Origin: Otis tarda
Lineage: Eukaryota > Chordata > Aves > Otidiformes > Otididae
Assembly (NCBI GenBank): GCA_026413225.1
Contig: CM048552.1
Span: 215,040,553-215,104,552 of the forward strand
Reading direction: 5' to 3'
Length of the DNA stretch: 64,000 bases
Part shown: positions 27,201-38,299 of the stretch, piece after piece
Numbering within the stretch: the stretch's first letter is position 1
How the letters are laid out: each line of letters begins with the position of its first letter
Program-made: the position numbers and the translations under genes
Notes under the pieces: generated by a model
Databases searched by the model: none
Told to the model about the DNA's origin: nothing
Seen by the model: the letters and a program-made list of their open reading frames with translations, nothing else

Positions 27201-30200
27201 CTGCTTCTGCTTGGAAAGCTGACGTCAGCAACGTGCATTAAATCCAGTTGGTTGTACTGGTACAACATCTAGCCACCTCCAGCGTCTTCACAGCGTAGCA
27301 GGTCCCACGCAGACACAGAGGAGCGTAAGGATCCTCGCCCCAGGACCGAGAGGGAAGCATAAGAAGGCAGCAGGTTCTGTTTGCTATAAACACCCAACAG
27401 TTAAACCTCTCTCTTTTACAGGTACTGCAGGAATTTTTCCTAAAGTGTAAGAGACAACTCACGTAGTCAACAAGGGAGAGGGAATATGGTCAGCCAGAAT
27501 TTAGTTCAGCCAGGTCACAAAGGAAGAAGTTGAATTTTTCACAGTTTGCTTGGGAAATTCTGCCCCAAAGCCAGGCAGGAATTTAAACCCAGGTCTCAGA
27601 AAGCGATTTTTTTCAGAATCTGAATTGTCTAAACCTTCAAGGCTGAAAGGCAGAACCCTCTAAGACACAAGTATCACCACATGGTAACTGCAGCCAAACC
27701 TGCACACGTCTTCACCGAGGCAGGGTTTTCCAGCGCTTACCAGGGTACTGACGCTCACATTTGAAACGCACAGCTTCTAGGACAGCATTTTCTCAGCCAA
27801 TCTCGTCAACATTTTGAAGACAACTACGTTTCTACTTTCAAATTCTATACCCTTTCTATGACACAACGTTCAGGCATCCCCCTTCTAAACCAGATTGGTC
27901 ACGGCGCCGTACGTCCCGATTACATCAAGCTGAAGCTGTCGTGGTGGAAACAACACGGAAACGAAAAGCCACAGCTGCCAGGCACCGTTCAGGAGGGGAG
28001 ACAATGACCCCTGGAGACTGAAGTCCCTCTGAATTCTAGGAGAACCTTGCTCTAGTCCAGCCATGAAGGACACTTGTGCTGCTTGGTCCGTTTTGTAAGC
28101 TTCCCCTAGACCTTGTAGATGGAGAAAGAGTCTCCTGTGAGACATCTTCAGAGAGGTGGATGAAAACACAGCCTCACAAAACAGCAGGCAAAGTCATGCC
28201 AGTGCTTTGCTGAGCACATCACTCATGTTTTCGTAAGTCTGTTTTGATTTACTGTGTGACTGGATAAAAATGGTCATGATTAAGTGAGGCCTAGAAATGA
28301 GAGAAAGATTTCTAGCCATCAGAGAAGCCTGACCGTTGGAGTAACGGAGCAAGTGAACCAACTATAAGCTGGAAATAGCTCGGTTTATGAAACAACCGTA
28401 CAGCGTGCTGCCTGGGAACTGGTCTGGCATGACTTAGAAGACAGCTTTTTTGAGCTTTCTAAAAATCCAGGCATATCTGGTAACCATCTCATCAGTCTCA
28501 AATCACATAGCACAAGAAGAAGCACCAAGAGGCAACTCACTTGCTGCAGTTGTGCAGGTTTGCTTTGACAATATCGTAGTCCGTGTTGTAGAGCGGGCCG
28601 CTGTCCTTTAGCAAGGCTTTCTGAATGCTGTAGACATGCACGCTCGCAATCGTGGCTAGTTTGGACTTCATTGCTGGGAGGGGGAAGAAAAAAAAGTCCT
28701 CTATTAGCACAGCCTTTACAGCATCAGGTGGCAACTTTAAGTATCAAGGCTCTACCGAGGATACAAAAGGCTGGCAGACCACTTGACAGCAAGGACCTGA
28801 ATATAAAAAAAAACGTGTAATTGCACCTTCTTCCAGCGCTTACTAATTGACAATTCAAGGTAACAGACTCCACAAGCCTGTCAAATATGTTCTCCACTGT
28901 ACACTCTTAGTTCTTCACAAATGAATTAAGAGCAATCTCTGTGTTTACTTTCAAAATATCTGGTGTTTGGGATCCAGAATACCTGCATGACTCCCTAAAG
29001 CTAAGGAAGAAAACAGTCAGTGATAACTTCACCCTGTTGGACTTGCTCTCTGCCATTAAGAAGTCAATCAATTAGTGTCACAGTGTCTTCTCCAGTAGTC
29101 TCCTGAAATCAATACTTGGTCTCTTCTGTGCTATTTAGACTGCTACTCCCTTGAGACAAGGGCTGGTTTTTAGGAATTTTTTGGTCATTGCTTATATTGT
29201 TCTTTCCACACAGTCCCGCTCTGAAACAGAGCTTCTAGGCACTGTAAAAATACACCCAGTAATCATTTCTTGGGGCCAGTCCTAGACTCTGCAGCCCTCC
29301 TCCCATCACAAATCTCAGCCTCTTCCAAAAGTAAGTCATACCTTTGGCCTGCCTTCTAATACACGAACAGCCCTTTCCTCCACAGCAAAACAGAACATTA
29401 CGCAGCACACAGTTCAACAAACGTGACAGATGGTAGTCGCACCGCTTGACAGGCTAATATCCTGATAAAGACAGCTTGAGCTAGAAATACACTTCAGATT
29501 TCAAAAAAGGAAAATAACACAACGTCTTTCAAGCAAAGTTAGATCATCGGTACGGAGAGTTAACGTCACAAATGCCACAGTAGATTCTCTGTGTCCAGTT
29601 CTGGAGCCCCCAACACAAGAAGGACATGGACCAGTTGGAGAAGGTCCAGAGGAGGCCACGCTGAGAGGGCTGGAGCAGCTCTCCTATGAGGCCAGGCTGA
29701 GAGAGCTGGGGCTGTTCAGCCTGGAGAAGAGGAGGCTCCGGGGAGACCTGAGAGCGGTCTTCCAGTGCCCAAAGGGGGCTGCAGGAAAGGTGGGGAGAGG
29801 CTGTTTAGTAGGGCCTGTTGTGATAGGACGAGGAGTAATGGTTTTAAAATAGAGGGGGGTAGATTTAGATTGGAAATTAGGAAAAAATTTTTTACAATGC
29901 AAGTTATAGAACACTGGAACAGGTTGCCCAGAAAGGTGGTGGAAGCCCCATCCCTGGAAACGTTCAAGGCCAGGCTGGATGAGGCTCTGAGCAACCTGAT
30001 CTAGTCAGGGATGTCCCTGCTCTTGCAGGGGGGTTGGACTAGATGACCTTTGAAGGTCCCTTCCAACCCTAACCATTCTATGACTCTATGATTCAAACGT
30101 CAAAGACGTTATTTGAAAGGGATGAAGAGCCTGCAGTTGTGTTTCAACTGCTACAGATCAGATCTCACGAGGAGGACCAGACCTGGAGGAGATGGTAAGA

Positions 30201-33200
30201 CAACTGACAGCACATGGAGAGCAATTTCAGGAAGCAGCGTTATAGTGGTGGGTTTTTTCACCTTTTACTGCGAAAGCAAATACACCAGACAACACTGAGA
30301 ACTTGCTTGTGGGACATTTAACTAATGTCCACATCACTGAGGGCAAACAAAGACTGCAATCTCATTTAACCAACAACTAGAGTTATCTGCTTCAGCGTCC
30401 TTGGGAGCTGGAGCTCACAGGTGTTCTAAAACTGAGACGTCGCTGTACACTTCTCAGCTAGTGCTGCCTTTAAGGAGGAGCCGTCTGTCAGTGGCAGGGA
30501 GGTGGAAAAGAATTGCTGACTGAAATGTTCAGCATTAAAAAAAAATTAAAAAAATAAAAGAAATCAGACCCAAATCACAAGTCTGAAGTTATACAGCTTT
30601 TGGCTCAGATATTCAAAATTCTGAGAAAAAGCTGGTACAACAAGTACACACCTGAACCCAGCAGCCTGACTCGGCATTTATGTGCAGATGGCAAGGTCTG
30701 AGCTTTATTCACTTCGCTGTTCTTTCAAAGAAAACCGTTAAAACCACATAATTTTCATCATCTGCTTACCTTCGAGTTGATCCTCTCTCACTACTGCAAC
30801 CTTGTGGCACTGCAAAAAAAAAAAAAAAAGAAAAAGATGCCAACCTTAAGATTTGAAAAAATCTGTTGTACATAAAACTGATATTTTTAGTTATCTACTG
30901 AATAAGAAGGTCTAGAGATCGTAGGTGCAGCATTATAGCTGCAAAGAACTCTGCCAACCCCTTTAAACAGCCATGAGGCACTGGTTTTTAAAGCTCTGCC
31001 TTCCTGCTGTTCTAACAGACCGCTTTACAGATCCCTACAGCCCTGAAGAAATGCTCTGCCCTCCATTCCTGACACTGGGAGACGAGACACAGATGAGAGG
31101 ATAGCTAAACAACTGCGCAGCAGAGTGGAGATTGGATTACTGGACTGCGAGTAAACTCTAACATAGCAATCCGTGGTATGGGCACGGCACCAGAGAAGCA
31201 AAACACCATGAAAAATAAAGCATTAATTTAAAATGTTTCTGGAAATGTGCTTTACAGCCAGTCTTCAAGGAGTATACCTGCTCCATGACACTGAACAGGC
31301 TGCAGTTAATACAGAGAGTGTCCAAACAGCCAGACGGGACAAACTCCAACCATTAATTTTGTGTTTATATGATACTAGCCATCGAAAGACTAAGAGGCAA
31401 GAAAGAAAAAACCACAGGCAACCTGAAATGATAAAGAAAGACAGAGTCTCAGTCCATTAGCGAGGCAGACAAGTTTCAAGTAAAGAGCGTGCAGTAGTTA
31501 AGAGGCGATCAGAATTATTTGCGCCAGGTTTCTATTTGCACCTCCCTTCAGAGGAGGTGCATCCGCAGCCCTGGGGCTACACCTACTGACAGCAGGCAGT
31601 AGCGCAGGGTCACCAGCCAGCACAGGGCTGCGTCTGAAGCACTCGCACCCCTTTCCTACCCCAAATTGACTTCCGCCAGGTAATACCCACCAGGCACTCC
31701 AGTGCCTGCTTGTCTTCTGGAAATATCTTCCAGACCTGACCTCCTCTCCTGCCTGCTCTGGCCAGCCCTCAGACACTCAGTCTGAGGAGCTTGAAACTCC
31801 TCCTGTGCGGCATTCCCAATCCCGGTGGTGTTTCCTCTCTGCCCCTAACAGCTCACTGCACCTGCAGGTCATCTTTCTTAGCTCTGCGATATTCAAAAAC
31901 AAGATATTTGAAAAGAAGGAAAAAAAAAAGTGACCTTTCTATGTTTACCTTGGTAGATCTTGTTTTAAAAATAGACAAGCTGCTAAGATAGAGTTTAAAA
32001 AAAATTAGTTGTATCCTCTGGTTTTATTAGTGAGGGGGGACTATGGTGGCAGCTTCTTACTGGTCCCGACTGGGGCTAAACCACATCACTATGTCAGAAT
32101 TCACTTGTTTGTTTTAAATACACTACGGCAAATTTTAAAATAACAGGATGTGTTGGAAACCTCTGGTCAGTTCTAGCGAGCCAAGAGATGCTACCTTGTT
32201 GCTTCCCAAAGAAATCTGAGGAAAATCTGTTAAACTCAGGCTATGAATGCGACACTACCTGTACAGCTTTAAATAATTATATTCCATCATACAGAATTAA
32301 TAGAATAAGTAAATGATTGCCTTCCATTTCAGGCAGGTTTGGAGATGTAAAGAGAACATTCTATGCAAGTGAGCCAGTTTATTATTTAGGAAAATATTAA
32401 AAAAGGTTTGTTAAGGGTTTTCTTCCAATCTATAAATAAAAGCCAGGACACCTTGAGATGTAAATTCTAAATGCAGACTGAGGATTGTATTGTGGGAAGT
32501 ATTTGGGTATCTAAAGCTACTAACAGACACCTAGAGGAGTGTCAAAGGCATTCCGTGTCTGGTTATTGAATTCTTCTGAGAACAAAACGAAACGGGCACT
32601 CAATTTGCTCATCGTCTTTCAAAAACCCCTGGGGTACCCATCTGAAGCTTTAGTACACGCTTGAAAATGTGACAAGCAGCAACGAGAAAAAAATCAATGT
32701 TAACGACAAGCAGTGATTCCTTTGCTTACTAAGTCAGCGCATTTAAAATACAAAATACTGTTAATAAATTTATGCTTCTCTTGTGTACCAGGATTTAAAA
32801 GTTGCTTTATTTAACAAGACAACTTCAACTATTTATTTATTTATTATTACTCTAACCGGACTCCAGGCTCTCCCCAAACACTTCTCTCCACTCCACAGCA
32901 GGTCCTGGGAAATGGATTAGCTGATTTCACAAGGGTCCCTCCAGACTATTTTAGAAAATTTGCTGTCCAATATTAGTGACAGGATTGAGAGATGACTGAG
33001 AACAGGATTTAAGTGAATTAATTAAAAACCCTGCTGCGTTATTCAGCACTGTCTTATCAAACCATGACCAGCTGATCTCCCTCCCCACTGCCTGTACGCT
33101 GGGACGGATACAGTGCCTTATTTTCTACACGTAGAGAGGACCTGGCACACCGTGTCTGCTGCTGGAAAAAGGGAGCAAGCTCAGCTTTTGAGCAAAAAAT

Positions 33201-36200
33201 TACAAAACAAGATGGGAGACACACGAACAAAGAGCTCACAGACACCTTTGAGAAATAAAACACTCACAACGTGTCCGTTCTGGATGAGGTTTCCTGCTAC
33301 TAAGTAGGTGACGTGAAGCTGAGCTCCCAAATTCTCCTTTCGCTTCCTCTCTACATAATCATACAGCATCCTGCACAAAAGAAACCAGTGTTAATCACCT
33401 AGAAAGGAAAAAGCCTGTCACCACCCCTTCCGTGAAGCTTACACAGCAAGAGCAAAGCCAGCCTGACGTGGAAACATTTCACATAAGCACAGTTATTCTA
33501 CCCAGGATTAAATTAATCTTACTGGGACACCGTTCTCTGCCACTTCGAAGAATCTCAGTCCAACAACTGTATAACCAAAGGTGACACCAGTACAAGCTCT
33601 CAGAGCTTTAACAGTTGGTCGCAGACGGTCGCACATCCTCTGGGCAGCTTGTTCCAAAGCCTCCTCTTGAGAAAGCCGTTTCCCTAGTTACAGCCCGGCA
33701 TTCTGAGACACCTGGGAGAGGAACCGGCGATTTTTGGTACGCGATCACACTGCCAGGGGTACGTACACAATCCCAGTTACAGCCACTGACACGGTGATCA
33801 GAAACCAGTGATGAGGAGATTGAGCTGAGCCTCAAGCTTTCAGCTCCTGCTTTTATGATGAGCGCCCCACATAACCGGGCAGTTGCTACTGCACGCTCCA
33901 CGGGGATGCTATCTGGTAAAAATATTAGAAGATCGTTATTTCTACAGAGACAGACTGCAATTAGCACGCTGCCACAGCCAACCCGGCTCACTAAAATAAT
34001 TCACTTGTGTTATCAGGCATTCCTCCAGCTTCGAGGAGAGTTTTAAGCACCAAGATGCCACAGGAGTTCTCCATCTCCAGGGTGCTTTCAAGGGTAGGAG
34101 AAGGCGCCTCTGTTTCACCTGGGCCATCATCTTCACGGCAAAAAGTTCTCTGGCTCCTTCTGTTTTACTGCATGACCACAACTGTTCCCAGCAGAGCTCT
34201 CCAGCCAGGTCTACACCATCACTGAAGCACACTCAGATTTACACATCATCTAAACTGTTCACACAACGCAGAGGAAAGAGACCAAACAATCTCTTCATTA
34301 CATTAGGTGCCCCAGTTGATATTCTGGTAGTTTGGACAAGACAGGTGAAGCTGGGCTCACTACACTGCAGCTGAGTACCAGCAAACGCCCCTTTAGGTCC
34401 AAGCTACAGCCAGAAGCAAGGAGAGAAAATAGTTGTGTTATGGGACTTGACATTCGTACAGAGCCTTCAAATCTTACGCTTAACTTTACCTTGCTGTGTA
34501 GCAACAGTCCTGGAATCCTTGAGAGCTCATTCTTTGTTTTATAGGACATGTAAGAGGTTATGGCAATTTTTATTCTTCAAAATACACAATTTGGAGAAGC
34601 AAAATCGTTCTGACAGCACAGCCGGCTTTGCCATCCTTCGAACATTTACCTGTGCCCGTCAAGCCTGGTAAGCAGGGATTTACAATGCACCACACAGCAG
34701 GGTGATCAGAGCGCACGTGCCGCACACACGAGCTGCAGTTACCACCAGTGCTGTTCTGCGTTTCCCTGAGGCTGCTCCCAGCGCTACCCACGGATACGGA
34801 CGGCATCCTGAGCTGGGATACGCAGAGAAGCGTGGCTCTGCTTGCAGGACTGGCGCCAAGCTCAGAAAACACATCTGTGTTTCAGGATGAAAGGAGCCGC
34901 ATACATTTCTGCAGCGATGTAACGCTAAAACAGCTGCTCTGGGCCAAGCATTCATATTTGCGATACGACGCAGCGCGAGGTGTCCAGCCGAGTGCTGCTC
35001 TCGAAGGCACAACTCCCAAAGTCTCCTAACGTAGGAGGGAGTTAGGAGCTGAGTAACATAACCAAGTGTACATGCAGGATTTTAAACTATTTCCCAATAG
35101 ATAATTTTAATATATTAACCACAAACAGTAATTAACAAGGCTCTGCCACAAAACAAAACGTTTGTGGGATGCACAAATACCTACTGTTTAGCTTGGTTGA
35201 CGTGGACTCCCAGGGTATAGCTCAGCCATTTGTACGTTACCTGTACAGGGGAAAAAAAAAAACCGAACAACTTCAGTTAGAAAACCTCTCTTGACTTGTT
35301 AAACTGCCCTCTTTTGCTCGTTTCGTGGGTAAATCAAACTCTTTAGACCCACTCTCCTCCAAGAAACCCACAGCGAAACCTGTTAGAAGTGAGAACGCGC
35401 ACCCACCTGTGCTTTAAGGAGGAGATTGAACCCAAGACCCAAACAAACTGCCCTCACAGGTGTGGTTTTGTGAAGTGCCGCTGCATGACTACGAACTCTG
35501 CAAAACGCCCGCGCTGCTTAGCAGCTTCACAACGGAGAAAACCATTAAACAGCACAATTTTTAATTGTGAGAAGCTCTTCTTGCTCTCCCAAACAACTAC
35601 TGAGGATTTATTGCATTTCTGCCACCCTGGGACACGAGGATCTCTGCCTGCATCACAAGTCCGACCGCACGGTGTGTAAATCCCGGGAGAGTACAGCTCT
35701 AAACTCAGCCCTGCCGCTGACTTGTTGTATTATTTAAACCAGGCACATCTTTTACACCTGCTTCTCCTTTGCCTTTTTAAACTAACCCTCAGGCTAGTGC
35801 CTCTCCTGTTTCAAACACAACAATTAAATTACATTTCATTAGTCCAGCAGTTTACTGAAATAAGCCCTAACGACACAGGCAGCTCATGTTAACACCACCG
35901 CTTTGACAGACGCGATGCACCCACTTTACTGTGGCACTTTTTAGGCAAAAATCTTCATTTTGAAAGAAACACAGCCGCACACGCCTAACATTTTTCTGAA
36001 TTGTCCTAAAAAAAAAAAAAAGCAAGGCTTCAAAAGGCTACAGACAATAAGCGCAAGCTTTACTTCCCCTAGCGCAAGCTAGGGGACTAGGCTGCCTCAA
36101 CCTTTCCTGGAAAAAAAAAACAGTGTTATACACTTCTGCTGTTTATAATTGAGCTAAAACACTGCTGTCACTACACTGTTTGGGGGTTTTGTTTTGGTTG

Positions 36201-36956
36201 TTGTTGTTTTTGAGGAAAACCTGCTCACCTATCAGGGAGCATAAGGAATTTGGGGGGAGCTGCTTTTCCTGCGATATAAACACTGCCATCACCAATTCTC
36301 TTCAGAGACATTCAATTAATGTAAAGTCAAAGGAGGGGGAGAAAAAAAAAAAAAACAACCAACTTGACAAGAAAGGCATTTCCTCTCCAGCTCGAGAGGA
36401 AGCCCAAACCAAGTCGACGCTGTGAGCTGTGGAAAAGCAAAGGCAGGCAGCACGGGTAAATCGCCAAAGACCAGTAAAACCCGAGCGACCCGCCCTGAGG
36501 GGCCCGGGCGGCTGCAGCTGCCGAGGCCTCCTTTCTTCCGAGGCTGAGCACCCACGCGTGTCCCGCAGGTGGGTGCCATGCGGGGGAGGGGGCACTGCCA
36601 ACGGAAAGCAGCTGGTTTGAGCTGTTTGAACCGAAACTGGGGGGTTGGGGGAGCTGCAGCGCCTCAGGCGCTGATACGGGCCCAGGCCCTGGCAGTGCAG
36701 CCCCCCCCCGTCTCCAGCACCCCCAGCGCCAGGTTTGGGGCCCAGACTGAGGGGGTCCACCCAAACCTGCGGGCTGACCCCCCCTCCAACGGCACCCACG
36801 CGTGGTGGTGGTGGTGGTGGTGGGGGGGGGGGTCCCGCAATGGCGGCGGCCTCCCGCACCTCCCCCGCCCCGCGCAGCCCCGCCGGCGGGACTCACAATG
36901 CGGTTCTGGTCGGTGACGAACTCGTCGATGTTCTCGAGGTAGAGCTCGTCCTCCAT
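9216..36956 (-). CDS. POLD3: POLD3, DNA polymerase delta subunit 3 (p66/p68), 12 coding exons, intact
   Basis: Twelve exons join in phase to 462 codons plus stop; human POLD3 has 466 residues. The product is a nuclear accessory subunit of DNA polymerase delta, shared with polymerase zeta, that bridges the POLD2 subunit and PCNA. Exons 1-5 (residues 1-131) encode the conserved N-terminal POLD2-binding region, beginning [18 protein letters not shown] and containing [13 protein letters not shown] and [24 protein letters not shown]1-interacting type motif, [14 protein letters not shown], lies at about 232-245. The C-terminal half is low-complexity, with acidic and basic blocks (SDSSDEE), an NLS-like [13 protein letters not shown] at 372-384, and a terminal PCNA-interacting box QVSIMGFF at 452-459 followed by QKK and the stop. 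The ATG at 36956 is chosen because the N-terminus aligns end to end with the family. No frameshift or internal stop is seen. The next gene, LIPT2, is divergent. Confidence 0.97.
9545..9625 (+). mobile_element. Ancient L2/MIR-like fragment
   Basis: The run GGTTACGCAGTGGACCCAGA continuing to CTTTCCATCCACGGCATC and ACTGCCTCCCTC resembles the 3' part of L2 elements (AGGTCACACAG... to CTTTCCACTACACCACACTGCCTC). The match is diverged. Confidence 0.35.
9961..10637 (-). mobile_element. CR1 LINE, 3' portion with open pol C-terminus
   Basis: The element begins at its 3' end with ATTCTATGATTCTATGAT (antisense) and extends about 680 bp towards its 5' side. Its minus strand keeps a 194-codon open frame (10634-10050) equal to the C-terminal part of the CR1 reverse-transcriptase [17 protein letters not shown], [30 protein letters not shown] and [19 protein letters not shown]. 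It lies in the POLD3 intron between exons 12 and 11. Confidence 0.93.
10651..11163 (-). mobile_element. CR1 LINE fragment abutting the previous copy
   Basis: A second CR1 copy in the same orientation has its 3' terminus 14 bp from the 5' end of the copy at 9961-10637. It belongs to the GGAGCAGGGACATCTCCAAC type that dominates this window. It ends in GGAGAGGGTCCAGAGGAGGC and GGAGCCCCCAACATCAGAAG (as read on the minus strand). Confidence 0.93.
11303..11330. repeat. (AAAAG)n simple repeat
   Basis: Several AAAAG units followed by a run of A lie in the POLD3 intron between exons 12 and 11. Confidence 0.7.
20657..21032 (+). mobile_element. CR1 LINE fragment in POLD3 intron 8
   Basis: The copy runs from AGCCTGGAGAAGAGGAGGCT through CAGAGAGGCGGTGGATGCCC to the terminal CATGATTCTATAAG. 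It is of the same subfamily as most other copies here and is antisense to POLD3. Confidence 0.93.
23496..23552 (-). mobile_element. Old CR1 tail fragment
   Basis: GGGCAGAAGGGACCTCCAGA, then GGCCACCTACTCCAAACCCC and CTCAAAG resemble the diverged CR1 3' UTR (GGAAGGGACCT, CATCTAGTCCAACCCCC, CTCAAAGCAGGG). It is short and degraded. Confidence 0.55.
24045..24091. repeat. Poly(T)-poly(A) inverted pair in POLD3 intron 7
   Basis: A run of about 15 T is followed, after about 15 bp, by a run of about 17 A, making a potential A-T hairpin about 110 bp from exon 7 on its downstream side. More A and T runs follow to 24145. Confidence 0.7.
25975..25996. repeat. Poly(A) run
   Basis: About 20 A in a row on the + strand (T on the transcribed strand), about 115 bp upstream of the exon 6 acceptor in POLD3 intron 5. 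Confidence 0.8.
27541..27605 (+). mobile_element. Possible ancient L2/MIR fragment
   Basis: AAAGCCAGGCAGGAATTTAA followed by ACCCAGGTCTCAGAAAG resembles the GAGCCGGGATTTGAACCCAGGTCT core of MIR/L2 elements. The match is short and weak. Confidence 0.3.
29590..30093 (+). mobile_element. CR1 LINE fragment in POLD3 intron 4
   Basis: About 500 bp from TGTCCAGTTCTGGAGCCCCC to CTATGACTCTATGATTC. It is more diverged than the dominant subfamily (for example GGATGAGGCTCTGAGCAACC and GACTAGATGACCTTTGAAGG). It is antisense to POLD3. Confidence 0.93.
36801..36833. repeat. (GTG)n followed by a G homopolymer in POLD3 intron 1
   Basis: About seven GTG repeats run into an uninterrupted block of roughly ten to twelve G on the + strand, about 65 bp inside intron 1 of POLD3. 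On the transcribed RNA this is C-rich. The G-rich strand has G-quadruplex potential. Open frames here (poly-P or poly-T on the minus strand) are repeat artefacts. Confidence 0.8.
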
Positions 36957-37215
36957 GGCGGGGCGGGGCGGACAGGCCCGGGTAGGCCGCGGGCGGGAGC
37001 CTTCCCGCGCAGCTCAGGGCCGCGGCAGCCAGCTCGCCGCCATGGTAACCGGCCGACGCGACGGCGGCCCCGCGGGGACAAAATGGATCTGCGCGCGCGC
37101 GCGCGCTAGGCGAGGCTCCGCCGCCGCGTGGTCCTTGTGCCCGCCCGGCTCCGGTCAGGCCACGCCCTTCCGCTCTGCCCGCCCCGCCCCGCCGCCTCGG
37201 GGCGTCCGGTCACGG
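36860..37215 (-). promoter_or_regulatory. POLD3 CpG-rich promoter and first exon region
   Basis: A GC-rich, CpG-dense stretch surrounds the POLD3 start codon and has no TATA box at a suitable distance. It includes GCCGCCATGG (YY1-like, near 37034-37043) and an alternating CG run at 37091-37107. This is typical of a housekeeping CpG-island promoter. The transcription start is not identifiable. Array B begins immediately upstream. Confidence 0.6.
37091..37107. repeat. Alternating (GC)n run, Z-DNA-prone
   Basis: About eight GC dinucleotides in a row lie about 135 bp upstream of the POLD3 ATG. Alternating CG of this length is the classic Z-DNA-forming sequence. Whether it forms in vivo is inference. 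Confidence 0.8.
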
Positions 37216-38200
37216 AGCCGTGGGCCCACAGTGTCCCCTCATGGCCCCACGGCCAAACATTGTCCCCTCATATGTCCCCACGTTGTCCCTTCACATGTTC
37301 CCACGCCGTCCCCTCACAGACCCATGTCCCCATATGGTCCCCTCGCACATCCCCATGTCATCTCCTCACGGCCCCACGCCATCCCCTCACAGGCCCATGT
37401 CCCCATATGGTCCCCTCACACATCCCCATGTCATCTCACGGCCCCACGGCCCCACGCCATCCCCTCACAGACCCATGTCCCCAATATGGTCCCCTCACAC
37501 ATCCCCATGTCATCTCATGGCCCCACGGCCCCACGCCGTCCCCTCACAGGCCCATGTCCCCATATGGTCCCCTCGCACATCCCCATGTCATCTCCTCACG
37601 GCCCCACGGCCCCACGCCGTCCCCTCACAGGCCCATGTCCCCATATGGTCCCCTCGCACATCCCCATGTCATCTCCTCACGGCCCCACGGCCCCACGCCA
37701 TCCCCTCACAGGCCCATGTCCCCAATATGGTCCCCTCGCACATCCCCATGTCATCTCCTCACGGCCCCACGGCCCCACGCTGTCCCCTCACAGACCCGTG
37801 TCCCCAATATGGTCCCCTCACACATCCCCATGTCATCTCCTCACGGCCCCACGGCCCCACGCTGTCCCCTCACAGACCCGTGTCCCCATATGGTCCCCTC
37901 ACACATCCCCATGTCATCTCCTCACGGCCCCATGGCCCCACGCCGTCCCCTCACAGACCCGTGACCCCATGCCATCCCCTCACAGACCCATGTCCCCATG
38001 CCATCACCTCACATGTCCCCATGCCATCCTCGCACGGCCCCGTGGCCCCACACCGTCCCCTCACACATCCCCGCACTGTCCCCTCATGGACCCGTCTCAT
38101 CCCCTCACACGTCATCACCCCGTCCCCTCACAGACCCACCTCATCCCCTCACACGTCATCACGCCGTCCCCTCACAGACCCATGTCCCTCACGGCCCCAC
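37215..38200. repeat. Array B: 81-82 bp minisatellite upstream of POLD3
   Basis: The word ATATGG recurs at 37332, 37405, 37484, 37562, 37643, 37725, 37807 and 37888, giving steps of 73, 79, 78, 81, 82, 82 and 81 bp. Each unit contains ATGTCCCCATATGGTCCCC, a CACATCCCCATGTCATCTC block and GGCCCCACGGCCCCACGC. The central copies are nearly identical and the flanks (37215-37320 and 37990-38200) are degenerate. The long + strand open frames across it come from a stop-poor repeat and match no protein family. Confidence 0.93.
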
Positions 38201-38299
38201 AGCCTTCCCGCCATCCCGCTCCTCCTCGCCTCCATCGTCCCGGCTGTCGGCTGCCCCGGCGCCCTGTCCCTGCCGTCCAGGGCAGGACGCAGAGGAGGG

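Larger units (their letters stand above)
9216..36956 (-). other. POLD3: Exon map of POLD3 coding sequence
   Basis: Coding exons in transcript order (high to low coordinate): 1, 36956-36897; 2, 35240-35185; 3, 33370-33268; 4, 30809-30770; 5, 28673-28541; 6, 25862-25598; 7, 24274-24202; 8, 22398-22236; 9, 20549-20437; 10, 15164-15070; 11, 14417-14336; 12, 9421-9216. All introns are GT-AG. Cumulative lengths are 60, 116, 219, 259, 392, 657, 730, 893, 1006, 1101, 1183 and 1389 nt, so each junction phase agrees with the protein alignment. Exon 2 uses the weaker donor GTAGGT: reading through it would meet a TAG, while splicing after AAACA restores the conserved AKQM. Exon 10 has tandem acceptors (TAGCAG). 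Confidence 0.9.

Noticed and set aside
33590-33680. Possible old CR1 piece (CTGGGCAGCTTGTTCCAAAG)
   Set aside because: Resemblance to CR1 covers only about 30 bp and could not be extended in either direction.
36302-36859. 185-codon minus frame with polyproline upstream of POLD3 exon 2
   Set aside because: It reads the CCC/CAC repeat of POLD3 intron 1 and has no homology. Exon 1 clearly donates at 36896 to exon 2 at 35240.
37215-38200. CRISPR-like regular array
   Set aside because: The units are contiguous without unique spacers, and the context is a vertebrate genome.
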